Below, piece after piece: positions 33,837 through 42,984 of a DNA stretch of 64,000 nt. Position 1 is the first letter of the stretch. The number at the start of each line of letters is the position of its first letter. The notes under the pieces are model-generated. The model saw only the letters and a list, made by a program, of their open reading frames with translations, ran no database searches and was not told the DNA's origin. The stretch lies in NCBI GenBank assembly GCA_963576565.1, contig OY755046.1, positions 59,933,471 through 59,997,470 on the forward strand, written 5' to 3'. The position numbers were made by a program, and so were the translations under genes. Origin of the DNA: Aspidapion aeneum. Lineage: Eukaryota; Arthropoda; Insecta; Coleoptera; Brentidae.

Positions 33837-33905
33837 TTATTTGGACAGTCTAAATATATATACCGAGTGTGACGGACAGTTATTTACGTAACATTTGTAA
33901 ACCAT
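33837..33905 (-). pseudogene. THAP-domain start remnant, copy 2
   Basis: The minus-strand reading MVYKCYVNNCPSH, then VYIFRLSK*, is the same as at 15292-15360. It lies about 130 bp inside the right end of the 2.96-kb element and reads inward. Only the first half of a THAP domain is present. Confidence 0.45.
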
Positions 33906-34269
33906 TTTATTTTTTTAAATACAAAAAAAGCTACGCTCGTGACAGTGTCAGATTCGTCATATAACCAAAAATATTTAGCTGTCGTGTCGCTACCCAAAGA
34001 AGACACTACGTCTTCGTGATGCAGTGACCCTGTCACCCCTGATATAAAAATATTTTGTACAGACTCCTGTGCTGTCGCCATGGACATTAACCGCTACTCT
34101 CGGTATATGTTTTTGATTATGACTGACATTGGCAAAATAGATAAAAATATGACGGTAATGTAATTCGGCATTTTTCATTTGTGGTTGCAGTTTATCGTGA
34201 TTTTTCGACTTTTTACCTTATTTTTAAAAGTGTTTTTTGCTAAATTGGGCCTATCGGTATTTAAGAAAT

Positions 34270-34458
34270 TTAAAAGAAAACAATTTTGTGTTCGTGGGTG
34301 CGAAGACTATGTTAGCAAGCGCCATTGCATTCCCAAACGGAACCTAAAGCTATTTGATGAGTGGCTTAAAATACTTCGCCAAAAAAACTAACTTTGACGA
34401 AGACGAAATTCACGTTAAATATATAGTGTGTGATGGACACGTTGAACCTGGACGGAGT
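34270..34458 (+). pseudogene. THAP zinc-finger domain, one frameshift
   Basis: The frame reads KRKQFCVRGCEDYVSKRHCI, PKRNLKLFDEWLKILRQK, and after a frameshift in the A run at 34380-34387 continues KKTNFDEDEIHVKYIVCDGH, VEPGRSFKC. This has the THAP order: C-x3-C, a central proline, F-x-x-W at mid-domain, and C-x2-H near the end (CDGH). THAP domains are C2CH DNA-binding fingers found in P-element-like transposases and host regulators. The frameshift and the lack of a following domain suggest a dead copy. A mariner-like remnant follows at 34514. Confidence 0.7.
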
Positions 34459-34513
34459 TTTAAATGTTTAGTTTTAAATTTTAATATTTGGATTATTTCA
34501 CTATACTTATATA

Positions 34514-35024
34514 CATGGTCCGGCAGAATGATCTCCCACATTAAAAACGCCATTGTAAATGCTATTTATATTTCATTTTTTTTTAGCTGAAATCGTATTA
34601 TACCATTTGTTTTTATTAAGTTTTAAAGATTACAGAGTCCATGTGGCGCCCATTTTTTTCGGTACACAGTCGAAGCTGATTTCTGAAAGTTTCACTCGTG
34701 CAGTAACTCTAAAGCGATATTCCTGTAATTTCTTGGTGTATTGCTGCTTTCAATTCGTCAATGGTTCGGGAATAGTGTTCAGATATTCCCAAAGTATCTA
34801 GAACTAAAGCATGTCTACCAAGTGAGAAGTGAGTACGAAAAGTTCTTTGTGTCGTAATCACAGATTCGTTACCTACTTTTGATTAATGTCTCGATAACGA
34901 AGGCACGATGGCAAGGAAATGGCAAGCCGCGAGCTACCAACCGACTACGCTAAGCTTCCCCTCTCTTCAGTGATTCAGGCACAGTGGCAGTGCAAAATGT
35001 GGGAGATCATTTTGCCGGACCCTG
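34514..35024 (-). mobile_element. Tc1/mariner-type remnant with 33-bp inverted ends
   Basis: The left end CATGGTCCGGCAGAATGATC at 34514 and the inverse of CAGGGTCCGGCAAAATGATC ending at 35024 match over about 33 bp, through CTCCCACATT. The left flank ends in TA; the right flank is TT, so the expected TA duplication is imperfect. Confidence 0.7.
34600..34800 (-). pseudogene. Mariner-like transposase C-terminal remnant
   Basis: The minus strand, read across frames, gives LGISEHYSRTI, ELKAAIHQEITGISL and NFRKSASTVYRKKWAPHGLC. This recalls the ELKxxIxxEIxxIP...NFRKRLxxCIxxxGxHxxDVI tail of insect mariner/Tc1-family transposases. It is shifted and contains stops. The inverted ends around it (34514-35024) support the assignment; the DDE core has been deleted. 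Confidence 0.5.
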
Positions 35025-35812
35025 TTTAATTAAATGAATAACCGGCAATATTCACTGTACTTTAAAAGGCTTACGTTACATTTTTTTAAACACCCATTAA
35101 TACCTAGTTATTATAGGTTAAGAGTGTAAATTTATATAATGTTTAATTTAAATATATTTTTAATACTAACAAAATTCTCCAAATCCATTAGTTCTTATTT
35201 TTCATGAAAAAACAATTAAAAAAGTTCCCGTTTATAGAAACATAACCTATATTTGCAACATTATTATGTACAAAGCATTCTAAAAGTATACATTATTAAT
35301 TTAAGTTGATGTAGAATATGTAAATATTTTCTATGCACTAATAAAAACTAATTTACTGCATAACATTCGTCAAAGAGCCCAGTCTTTTTTTAACTAGAAA
35401 ATTAGCCTCTCAAGGAAATTTATGTACATAAATGAATGGAAAACAAAACTTTTAAACCTTATAGATTGAATAAAAATGTAACTTTTCTTTTTTTTATTGT
35501 TAGTAGTCATTAATTTAAATATTCTTTGATTAAGCTTCCTTATTGATTGGTGTTTATAGAGTCTTTTTAAGCAAATTGAGCTTTGAGACAAAATAACTCA
35601 TTCTTATCAGCGCGCATCGTTTAAATTTAAAACTATGTAATTAATGAGTAGAATGAGTTTTTTGGTGTAAAAATTTAATTTGATAAAAACTTCAAAACAC
35701 TATATTATAAGATGTAGGTTAATTAGAGAACGATTTCATTGATGGCTATGAGCATCCGGTATACAATAATTTGAAAAGCCATCCTGTAGCTTAGAGACAA
35801 ACTGTGCAAGCG
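35025..35812. other. Unassigned AT-rich DNA
   Basis: Nothing recognised. Confidence 0.35.
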
Positions 35813-35940
35813 TTATATTGTTTCAAATCCCCCTGTAAATGTTTAGTACGGTGCACAAAGTTGGAGAGGCGCTGATTCGTGCACGACACCCCGGTATACT
35901 GCGCCAGTTTAGTAATACAAGTCCCACCATGTAAGTGTCT
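35813..35940 (+). repeat. Repeat E, copy 2
   Basis: The uninterrupted relative of 30940-31054; see the marker words there. It ends CACCCCGGTATACTGCGCC. Confidence 0.55.
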
Positions 35941-36342
35941 GGTCTATCTCTGTCATTCGTCTATGGTTGTGACTATTTTTTAGCGGGGGTGCAATATGTA
36001 CCACTGTATACACTGTGACTATGCTTGTTTATGCAAAAAAGGTAAAATACCCCCTGCAAAGCAAAAAGAGTGTCTAACAGCCATTGGAGGTATATGGGGG
36101 GTGACTTTTATTGGCCACTTGAGGGGTGTGAAGGATTGCCTTTTGAAAATAAAGAATTTTGGCGCCTGATAAACAGGTGCAAAGAATTTCAGCCACCGAG
36201 GAATATTTGTTTCTTTTATTACAAAAGTTTTTTGAATATAAGGGAGTCTCAAATAAAGTAAACAGACAATAGTGTTGTATTCAACAAATATATAGGGTAA
36301 CAAGTGAAATTAAAGAAAGAAAAATAAGAAAAAAGTTTTTCT
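35941..36342. other. Unassigned DNA, open on both strands
   Basis: Frames of 94 codons (minus, 36019-36303) and 63 codons (plus, 36070-36261) overlap. Neither shows a domain, so neither is called as a gene. Confidence 0.4.
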
Positions 36343-36415
36343 GTCTTCGGCCGGGACTCGAACCCGGAATCTCTTGCTCTGTACGCAAACGCTCTAAACA
36401 TTGAACCACCGAACA
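36343..36415 (-). tRNA. tRNA-like cloverleaf, anticodon ACA by position (Cys?), possibly a pseudogene
   Basis: On the minus strand 73 nt fold as a full cloverleaf. The acceptor TGTTCGG pairs with CCGAAGA (6 of 7). D stem GTTC/GAGC. Anticodon stem TTTGC/GCAAG with loop GTACAGA (T33, anticodon ACA). Variable AGATT. T stem CCGGG/CCCGG with loop TTCGAGT. Box B is the exact consensus GGTTCGAGTCC, and box A is TGGTTCAATGTTTAG. T runs follow within 10 nt (CTTTTTTC), a possible Pol III terminator. Against a working gene: ACA is a rare Cys anticodon, G32 and a C discriminator are unusual, and the acceptor has a mismatch. It could be a tRNA pseudogene or a SINE head. Confidence 0.65.
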
Positions 36416-36463
36416 CCACACATAGATTTTCGGAAAACTTCCATCTATGCAGGTGTGTGGTGT
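36414..36463. repeat. Hairpin beside the tRNA-like sequence
   Basis: ACACCACACATAGAT pairs with ATCTATGCAGGTGTGTGGTG across about 16 bp of loop, immediately upstream of the tRNA-like 5' end. Confidence 0.6.
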
Positions 36464-37187
36464 CTCAATACAAGAACGAGAAATTCTCAGGGTATTAACT
36501 CGACCAAGTCATTCAACTGATCTCTATAATTCTTCCTTCCACTGTCCCAGCTTTTTGGCGTATGGTTTTGTGAGTATTTTATACGTTTTTTATTATTTCT
36601 TAATTGTCAAACACAGTGTGTTTATTGTATTACAATCTAATCAATAAGACTAACTAGCAATTTTGTTTAACTTAATTTACTAGAGAAGTTAGATTTAAAC
36701 TTAGGGTTCACTCAACAGTTCTCCCCGCTTTGTTTAGTCTGTAACTCACAATTGTGTTGTGTTTATAGCATTATTTTGTTTTATATAAATCATTTAGTTA
36801 ACTAGCTCAAACGGCCTTACTCTTTTTAGTCTTCGAACTGGCATAGTATGGTCTAAAAGCTTAATTGCTTCGACATTCACATGGCGATGGAGTCATCTTC
36901 ATGGTTTTTTGCGAAATTGTTTATAGTCTCTGCTACAGTTTTGACTTTTAGGTCTTGATAAAGGTCACTATTTCGAACGTACCAAGGTGCATTCACAATG
37001 TTTCTTAATATTTTTTTTAAAACTGTAAAACTAGAATGTTACTCTCTTTAGTACAACCCATAGTTAAATAATATACTGGTTTTAGATTTTTTCTATAAAG
37101 CAGTAACTTATTATGAATTGTTAAATTGGGCTTCCTTCCAATTAGCCAGTTAATTTTTCTATACCTTATCTCAACTTCTTCTTGCTT

Positions 37188-37785
37188 TTAGCTCACACAT
37201 ATACTATACTATAGTAGTGTGAGCTATAGTGATCCTAATTTTTTCGAGAAAAAAAAAGTTGCTCCGATTTCAAAAATTTTTATATATCTTTGCGTTTCAG
37301 ATGATTTTGAAACTTTTTTGTTGTGTTGTCTGTCTGTCTGTCTGTCTGTCTGTAACGACCAACGCGCATAACTCAAAAACCGCTAGCCCGATTTTAATGA
37401 AATTTGGTACCTAAGCTGGGTTTGGCTCGAGATGGTCCCATTTAAAAATGAGCAAAATCCAACAAACACAAGCCAAATAAAAGGGTGGGGGTAGATTTCA
37501 ACAATTAAGTTTATGTAAAAATATGGCGTGTGTGATATCAAACGAAAGGTAATTGAGTCTGGAGTTAAACAAAATACATTTTAGTTTTTTTTTTAAAGTG
37601 GGGGTAGATTTCACAAATTTGAGTTTAAGTAATAACATGGCTTGTGTAGTATCAAACGACAGGTAATTGAGTCTAGAGTTGAATAAAATATATTTCAGTT
37701 TTTAGTTAAGTATATTAGCTCACACGTACACTATAAATATAGTATCTAGTGTGAGCTTAAGTGCCCATAAATTGGCAGAGTATTT
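37188..37785. mobile_element. Insertion in Jockey copy 2, bounded by paired AGCTCACAC hairpins
   Basis: Jockey copy 1 is continuous here, whereas copy 2 is interrupted. The insert begins with the hairpin AGCTCACAC...GTGTGAGCT (37191-37226). Near its end it has a second one, AGCTCACAC...GTGTGAGCT (about 37719-37756). It holds a TGTC microsatellite (37328-37353) and two similar blocks (AACGAAAGGTAATTGAGTCT and AACGACAGGTAATTGAGTCT, about 120 bp apart). No frame is recognised. T runs lie on both sides of the insertion. Confidence 0.6.
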
Positions 37786-38119
37786 TTAACATGTGTGCCT
37801 TCCAGCGTCATTTGGCATCAAGGGATTTGAATATGGTATGAGCATGTTGTTAATAGTGGTTTGTATGTGATTTACATTTTTATTTGTTAAAGCAACATGA
37901 ATTGATTTTGCTTTCATATAATTTTATTCGCCACTTTGTGGTCCAACTGTGAACTTCGGTGACTGCATCCTGAAGTTTTTCTATTGATTCTTCAATAGAT
38001 TTTTCTACTGTCAATAAAGCAGTTTTATCAGCAAATTTAGCTAAGTGACAATTTTCCGGCTTTGGCATATCACAAGTTATTAATAAATATAAATAGGGGC
38101 TTAGTACGCTACCCAACAC
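37786..38119 (-). pseudogene. Jockey RT fragment with altered FADD motif
   Basis: The minus strand reads MLGSVLSPYLYLLITCDMPK, NCHLAKFADKTALLTVEKSI, KLQDAVTEVHSWTTKWRIKL and related codons, closely matching the Jockey copy at 22020-22240. The catalytic FADD reads FADK, losing the second aspartate, so it cannot be active. The frame breaks after YESK, and the 5' RT part is missing. The thumb and C-terminus continue beyond the insertion at 37188-37785. Confidence 0.85.
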
Positions 38120-38120
38120 A

Positions 38121-38639
38121 CAATTTGTAGATTATTTGTATTATACTTTTCGAGATTACTTCGGGTTTTAAAGCTCTTTAAAATATATTTAAGATATCCT
38201 TTTATTTTCTTTGGCATTGGCATAAACAAATCGACAGAACCTTCACACAGAAAAGACAAATAAAAAATATTAAATTAGCCCCGTATACGAGTATTTGGTT
38301 TGCCCAATCTTCTGCTTAATGTCCTTTTTTTGGTTCGTTTCAATTCTCCGATCCTCATTTATTCAAATTTAAAACAAGTTTTCGAAAGACCAATCAATTC
38401 TGAAACCATTTCAATTTAAATTTGGAGTTAACCCAAAATGCTCGTACCTATTGGCCATCAGGTATTTAAAAGGGTTTAAATACCATTATTCCGATGAAGC
38501 TGCTTGTTTGAAGAAAATATAATGCCTTTTTGACATGGGCGTACTTATTACAGGGTGTAATTTAAATACATTGAAGAAATAGTCCATGTTGGGTGGAAGT
38601 GATTTATAAATCAAACAAGTTCAGTCGTTCTCCACTAGT
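38121..38639. other. Unassigned DNA
   Basis: Nothing recognised apart from TTACAGGGTGTAATTTAAA at about 38551-38569, an ACAGGGTGT repeat edge. Confidence 0.35.
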
Positions 38640-38659
38640 TTTATTTTTTTTACAAGCTT

Positions 38660-39150
38660 TTATTTAACTTCACCTGTATGTATGTATGTATGTGGGTATG
38701 TATGTAATCAAATATTGCAACTCATTTTTGAAGAACTTCCAAACATCCGATTGACTTCAAATTTCGCATAGCGTCTTAGTTCCGATGACAATACAATAAT
38801 TTGGTTTCATGGGGTACCTACCACCCCCCTAATGTGGGGGGTGGAGAGGGGGTAAAACTTTAGTTTGTCTGATTTCAACCAAAATTGGTATCTGGGGGTT
38901 TTTGAGGATGAAAATTACGAATTTTTAATCAGGTTACAAAAATTCAATATGGCGGATTCAAAATGGACGATTTAATGTCAAGTTTTTCTGATTACTTTCA
39001 ACTGACTTCCACGTATCCGATTGACTTCAAATTTCGCATACCGTTATAGTTCCGATGACAATTCAATAATGTGGTATCACTGACTGCCTACCTTACCCCT
39101 AACCTGGAGGGCGGAGAGGGGGTAAAATTTTAGTTTGTATTTTGTTTAGT
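38660..39150 (+). repeat. Two-unit tandem repeat with TATG microsatellite
   Basis: TATGTATGTATG at 38679-38704 precedes two related units of about 250 bp, each with CATCCGATTGACTTCAAA or a close variant (38744 and 39014), TTAGTTCCGATGACAAT and a GAGAGGGGGTAAAA end. The GGCGGATTCAAAATGG wording between them recalls the 119-bp satellite. Confidence 0.7.
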
Positions 39151-39244
39151 ATCAAATCGTTGGACGGTTCGGTTCATTCATCGAAGACTTAGATATTTCA
39201 AAATTGACAGGAAAGACTCCCTACAATACCGATGCGCTAGCCGA

Positions 39245-39855
39245 AATGCATAGACTTAGACAAATCTAAAAATTAAAAAATAAATTTAGAAAAAGAAACT
39301 TTTTGAAAACAAGCTTTTATAAAATAGACTAAAAAGCATAAAATAATTTTTTGAGTGTTCTGATATCATAAAAATAAAAGCGATGGGCGTATTTAATATT
39401 AGGTAAATGCCTTTCCATGCGCATTTGGTGGATCGTCCACAACCGATGATGGGCCGACTCCTCTTTTTCAATGTGACAAAATAAATCGACACTGCCGGTC
39501 GCGGATGATCTGCGTAATATGAAGCAGGCGTAATAATGTCCATCCATATCAGAGAAATGTAAGGGTAGCTTGAGTAGGGTTGGGTTGGGGTAAATTATCT
39601 ACCCTTACATTTCTCTGCTATAATATAATGAATTTGGATTTTCACTAAACTTCAAGTTAACAGGGCTAAAAAAAAAACGGGTATATTTCCTTTAATACGC
39701 CCATCGCTTTTATTATTATGATATCAGAACACTCAAAAAATTATTTTAGGCGTTTTAGTCCATTTTATAAAAGCTTGTTTTCAAAAAGTTTTTTTTTCTA
39801 AATTTATTTTACAACTACATGTTTCGAGAGCATAAGCTCTCATCGTCAGGTTGTA
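39245..39855. repeat. Inverted pair of Penelope-type 3' ends
   Basis: The block AATAAATTTAG, AAACTTTTTGAAAACAAGCT, GAGTGTTCTGATATCATAA and AAAGCGATGGGCGTA lies at 39276-39390. It returns inverted at about 39690-39810, with a spacer holding a further 19-bp inverted repeat (CAGAGAAATGTAAGGGTAG at 39549 and its inverse at 39600). On the minus strand the right copy is preceded by the ribozyme-like motif at 39810-39855. The overlapping frames at 39286-39547 are not recognised. Confidence 0.7.
39810..39855 (-). ncRNA. Minimal hammerhead-ribozyme-like motif
   Basis: The minus strand reads TACAAC, CTGACGA, T, GAGAGC, TTAT, GCTCTC, GAAAC, AT, GTA, GTTGTA. This fits a hammerhead: core CUGANGA and GAAA, stem II GAGAGC/GCUCUC with tetraloop, stem I UACAAC/GUUGUA, a two-pair stem III (A-U, C-G) with a 2-nt loop, and cleavage expected after GUA. 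Such minimal hammerheads with a tiny stem III are known from Penelope-like elements. A single unpaired U between the core and stem II departs from the ideal and may lower activity. No flanking RT was read here. Confidence 0.6.
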
Positions 39856-40249
39856 CACTTGATGAAGTTAATCCATTGCCATTGCCTACAGTTTGTAATT
39901 AACTTGTGAAAAACGAGAAAAAAAATTAAAAAAAAAATTAAAAAAAATTCAACTGACCACTACTGAGTAAACCCTTCCCCAACGGAAGGGGTTGGTTTTT
40001 AATTTAAAAAGACGCATCTAAAAGGTCGAAATTTTAATTTAACTTTTCACTAAAAAATTTTTGGCTTTTCAACAAACCAAAAAATTTTATTTTTTATTAA
40101 TTTTTTTTCTAAATATATTTTTTCAAATGTTAGGTTAGGTTTTTTCTTAATCCTATAGTATAGAACGAATGATTTTGCGTATTATTTAATCTTTTTTCGT
40201 GAGGTTACTTGGATTCTACTTTTGGTTTAACATAATTCGGTTGTAAAAA
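39856..40249. other. AT-rich DNA, probably Penelope-type non-coding
   Basis: Long A/T runs and a short palindrome, CCCTTCCCCAACGGAAGGGG at about 39976. No gene recognised. Confidence 0.4.
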
Positions 40250-40391
40250 TAAGGTGGGCCTTATTCACCTCACCTTAAGGTCACTCAAAGCAAAGCTGCT
40301 TTTATGATGAGTGTTTTTACCTCACCTTCTATTCGTGATAGTTGCAAATTTGATTGCTAAACAATAATTTTTATTATTTTATTGTCAATTA

Positions 40392-40574
40392 TTGGTGAAT
40401 GGACCTAAAGCAGGGGCCGCCTTTGAGCAACATGCCTTCAGGGCCATCAAATACACACAGGAGTGGCCTGTCCATCTGCAGGCTGATTTTTGGGCCCAGC
40501 AGGAGATCCCGAAGATCAATTTAGCATGGCTCGTTAGAGCTCTCGTCAGAACACTGACGGATTCCCTGCCATAG
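40392..40574 (+). CDS. Unrecognised 60-residue frame, tandem unit 1
   Basis: An open frame of 60 codons ending TAG, lacking an ATG at the stated start (TTG). It reads LVNGPKAGAAFEQHAFRAIK, then YTQEWPVHLQADFWAQQEIP and KINLAWLVRALVRTLTDSLP. The same frame stays open in units 2 and 3 with both silent and replacement changes, and the stop is conserved. Its base composition is clearly richer in G and C than the flanking DNA. It has no recognised domain, no signal peptide and no good start. It may be a relic of a longer protein, captured in the repeat unit, or non-coding. Confidence 0.3.
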   Translation: MVNGPKAGAAFEQHAFRAIKYTQEWPVHLQADFWAQQEIPKINLAWLVRALVRTLTDSLP

Positions 40575-41389
40575 ATGTAAACAAAAGTAAAAAAAGGCCA
40601 ATATTGTGAGGAGTATAATTACTACTTGCATTAAATACATCTTGCTAAGAAATGTGTATCCTCTAGATAAGCTCGACTTCTGCCTACTACTTGTCTTCAC
40701 TGTGAACTTGTACGTGTGGGACGCTACGTTCTCAGCTTACAACTTACTGCTAAACTCTTAAGATTAAGGATATCGAGATGTGTTTTGTTTCCTGTATAAA
40801 CCATCGATGACCGGTCAATCGCTTATTGATTTTAATTCCGTATACAGTTTATTACACGTTTTAATACAAATTGAACTATATACAGAAGTTGATTTCCTTA
40901 GATTGTTTAGGGTTAATGTGCACTTGTTTATAAACGTAACTTGTGCCATTTTGATAATATGAAATTATTTTCTATCCTGACAATATCTATGAAAAAGGTT
41001 TTTGTTTACTGAAACACCTATGTAACTTTTAATTACAACATAGGCGCAATCTGGGAAAGGCTTAGTCCCCAAACGGAATCAGCATAATTTATCAGGCAAA
41101 AACTGACTGGAAATTTTATACTGCGACTATTTTTAAACTAAGCAAAACTTTTTCATTTGGTACATTTTTCCCAATTTCTTTTTGCCTTGATGGCAATTTT
41201 GTTCTTTAAATTATTTTATTTCCTTAAAATTTTTCCAACTTTTTAATAAGTAGTTTTTGTTTTTATGCAAGGTTTTTTAAAACTTTTCCTTCAACTTTTG
41301 ATGCGTCTGACTGTCTTTACCTCACGTAACTTACGTAATAGTTGCAAAATTTAAATGCTTAAAAATAGTGTTTATTATTTTATTGCCAA

Positions 41390-41572
41390 TTGGTAAATGG
41401 ACCTGAATCAGGGTCCGCCAATGTGCAACATGCCTTCGGGGCTATCAAATACACACAGAAGTGGCCTGTCGATCTGCAGGCTGATGTTTTGGCCCAGCAG
41501 GAGAGCCCGAAGATTAATTTAGCATGGCTCGTTAGAGCTCTCGTCAGAACACTGACGGATCCCCTGCCATAG
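41390..41572 (+). CDS. Unrecognised 60-residue frame, tandem unit 2
   Basis: The equivalent of 40392-40574, reading VNGPESGSANVQHAFGAIKY, TQKWPVDLQADVLAQQESPK, INLAWLVRALVRTLTDPLP. The C-terminal half is nearly unchanged from unit 1, while the first 20 residues vary. Same caveats: no ATG, no domain, context is a tandem repeat. Confidence 0.3.
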   Translation: MVNGPESGSANVQHAFGAIKYTQKWPVDLQADVLAQQESPKINLAWLVRALVRTLTDPLP

Positions 41573-42383
41573 ATATAAACAAAAGTAAAATACGGACAAT
41601 ATTGTGACGAGTATAATTACTACTTACATTAAATACATCTAGCTAATAAATGCGTATCCTCTAGATAAGCTCGACTTCTTACTACTACTTGTCTTCACTG
41701 TTAACTTGTACGTGTGGGACGCTACGTTCTCAGCTTACAACTTACTGCTAAACTCTTAAGATTAAGGATATCGAGATGTGTTTTGTTTCCTGTATAAACA
41801 TCATCGATGACCGGTGAATCGCTTATTGTTTTTAATGCCGTATACAGTTTATTACACGTTTTAATACAAATTGAACTATATACAGAAGTTCATTTCCTTA
41901 GATTGTATAGGGTTAATGTGCACTTGTTTATAAACGTAACTTGTGCCATTTTGTTAATATGAAATTACTTTCTATCCTGACAATATCTACGAAAAATATT
42001 TTTATTATTATTTATTAACCTTTAATTACAACATAGGCGCAATCTGGAAAGGGCTTAGCCCCCCAAACGGAATCAGCATAATTTATCAGGCACGAACTGA
42101 CTGGAAATTTCAGACAGCGACTATTTTTAAACTAAGCAAAACTTTTTCATTTGGTACATTTTTCCCAATTTCCTTTTGCCTTTATGGCAATTTTGTTTTT
42201 TAAATTATTTTATTTCCTTAAAATTTTTCCAATTTTTTTAAAAGTAGATTTTCCTTTTGTGCAAGGTTTTTCTAAAATTTTTCTTTCAACTTTTTATGCG
42301 TCTGACTGTCTTTACCTCACCTAACTTACGTCATAGTTGCAAATTTGATTGCTTAAAAATAGTGTTTATTATTTTATTGCCAA

Positions 42384-42566
42384 TTGGTAAATGGACCTGA
42401 ACCAGGGTCCTCCAATGTGCAACATGCCTTCAGGGCTATCAAATACACACAGGAGTGGCCTGTCCATCTGCAGGCTGATGTTTGGGCCCAGCAGGAGAGC
42501 TCGAAGATTAATTTAGCATGGCTCGTTAGAGCTCTCGTCAGAACACTGACGGATTCCCTGCCATAG
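42384..42566 (+). CDS. Unrecognised 60-residue frame, tandem unit 3
   Basis: The third equivalent, reading VNGPEPGSSNVQHAFRAIKY, TQEWPVHLQADVWAQQESSK, INLAWLVRALVRTLTDSLP. Open with the same stop. The unit is internally deleted just downstream. Same caveats as for units 1 and 2. Confidence 0.3.
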   Translation: MVNGPEPGSSNVQHAFRAIKYTQEWPVHLQADVWAQQESSKINLAWLVRALVRTLTDSLP

Positions 42567-42984
42567 ATATAAACAAAAGGAAAAAACGGACAATATCTAC
42601 GAAAACGATTTTTATTTATTGAAACGCCTATTGTAACCTTTAGTTACAACATAGGCGCAATTTAGGGGAGGGCTTAGCCCCAAACCCAAAATTAGCCCCC
42701 CAAACGGAATCAGCATAATTTATCAGGCACGAACTGACTAGAAATTTCAGACTGCGACTATTTGTAAACTAAGCAAACCTTTTTCATTTGGTACATGTTT
42801 TCCAATTTTTTTTGCCCTGACGGCTCTTTTATTTTTTAAACTACTTTATTTTTTAAAAATTTTCCCCATTTTTAGCTTACTATCCCTCACAGAAATGGCT
42901 AGAGAACGACGAAAATATATTTTTTTTTCAGATGACACCGAAATTTTGTTATTTGGGTGGTTCGGTTCGGTTTAACGGGGCTGT

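Larger units (their letters stand above)
31055..34031 (+). mobile_element. THAP-carrying 2.96-kb DNA element, copy 2
   Basis: Starts AGGGTCACTGCATCCTGG at 31055 and ends GATGCAGTGACCCT at 34031. It is nearly identical to copy 1 but inverted. It carries subterminal TCGGAATNNTTAGAGTACCT motifs (31138-31275), GTAC-rich palindromes (31860-31945), a TG microsatellite, the 15-bp minisatellite (32570-32835) and a THAP-like start. Flanks share only GTCAC plus a mismatch (GTCACT and GTCACC), so no clear target duplication is visible. The frame at 32048-32269 (METVFWWKKVREC...) also occurs in copy 1 but is not recognised. Confidence 0.85.
36600..38120 (-). mobile_element. Jockey-type LINE, copy 2, split by an insertion
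   Basis: The same family as 21386-22940 in reverse. The 3' UTR is at about 36605-36810 and the C-terminal region at 36810-37187. The RT middle is at 37785-38120, with an unrelated insertion between. It is truncated at the 5' side near 38120 (within VLGSVL). Confidence 0.82.
40250..42880 (+). repeat. Tandem repeat of about 1 kb, two full units and one deleted
   Basis: Units share a GC-richer block (open frames at 40392, 41390 and 42384; periods 998 and 994 bp), then TCTAGATAAGCTCGACTTCT, ACGTGTGGGACGCTACGTTC, ATAGGCGCAATCTGG and GGAATCAGCATAATTTATCA. The third unit lacks about 400 bp after its block (junction near 42585). The family was not recognised. Confidence 0.9.

Noticed and set aside
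36019..36303. 94-codon minus-strand frame
   Set aside because: A competing plus-strand frame overlaps it, and no recognisable motif or composition signal supports either.
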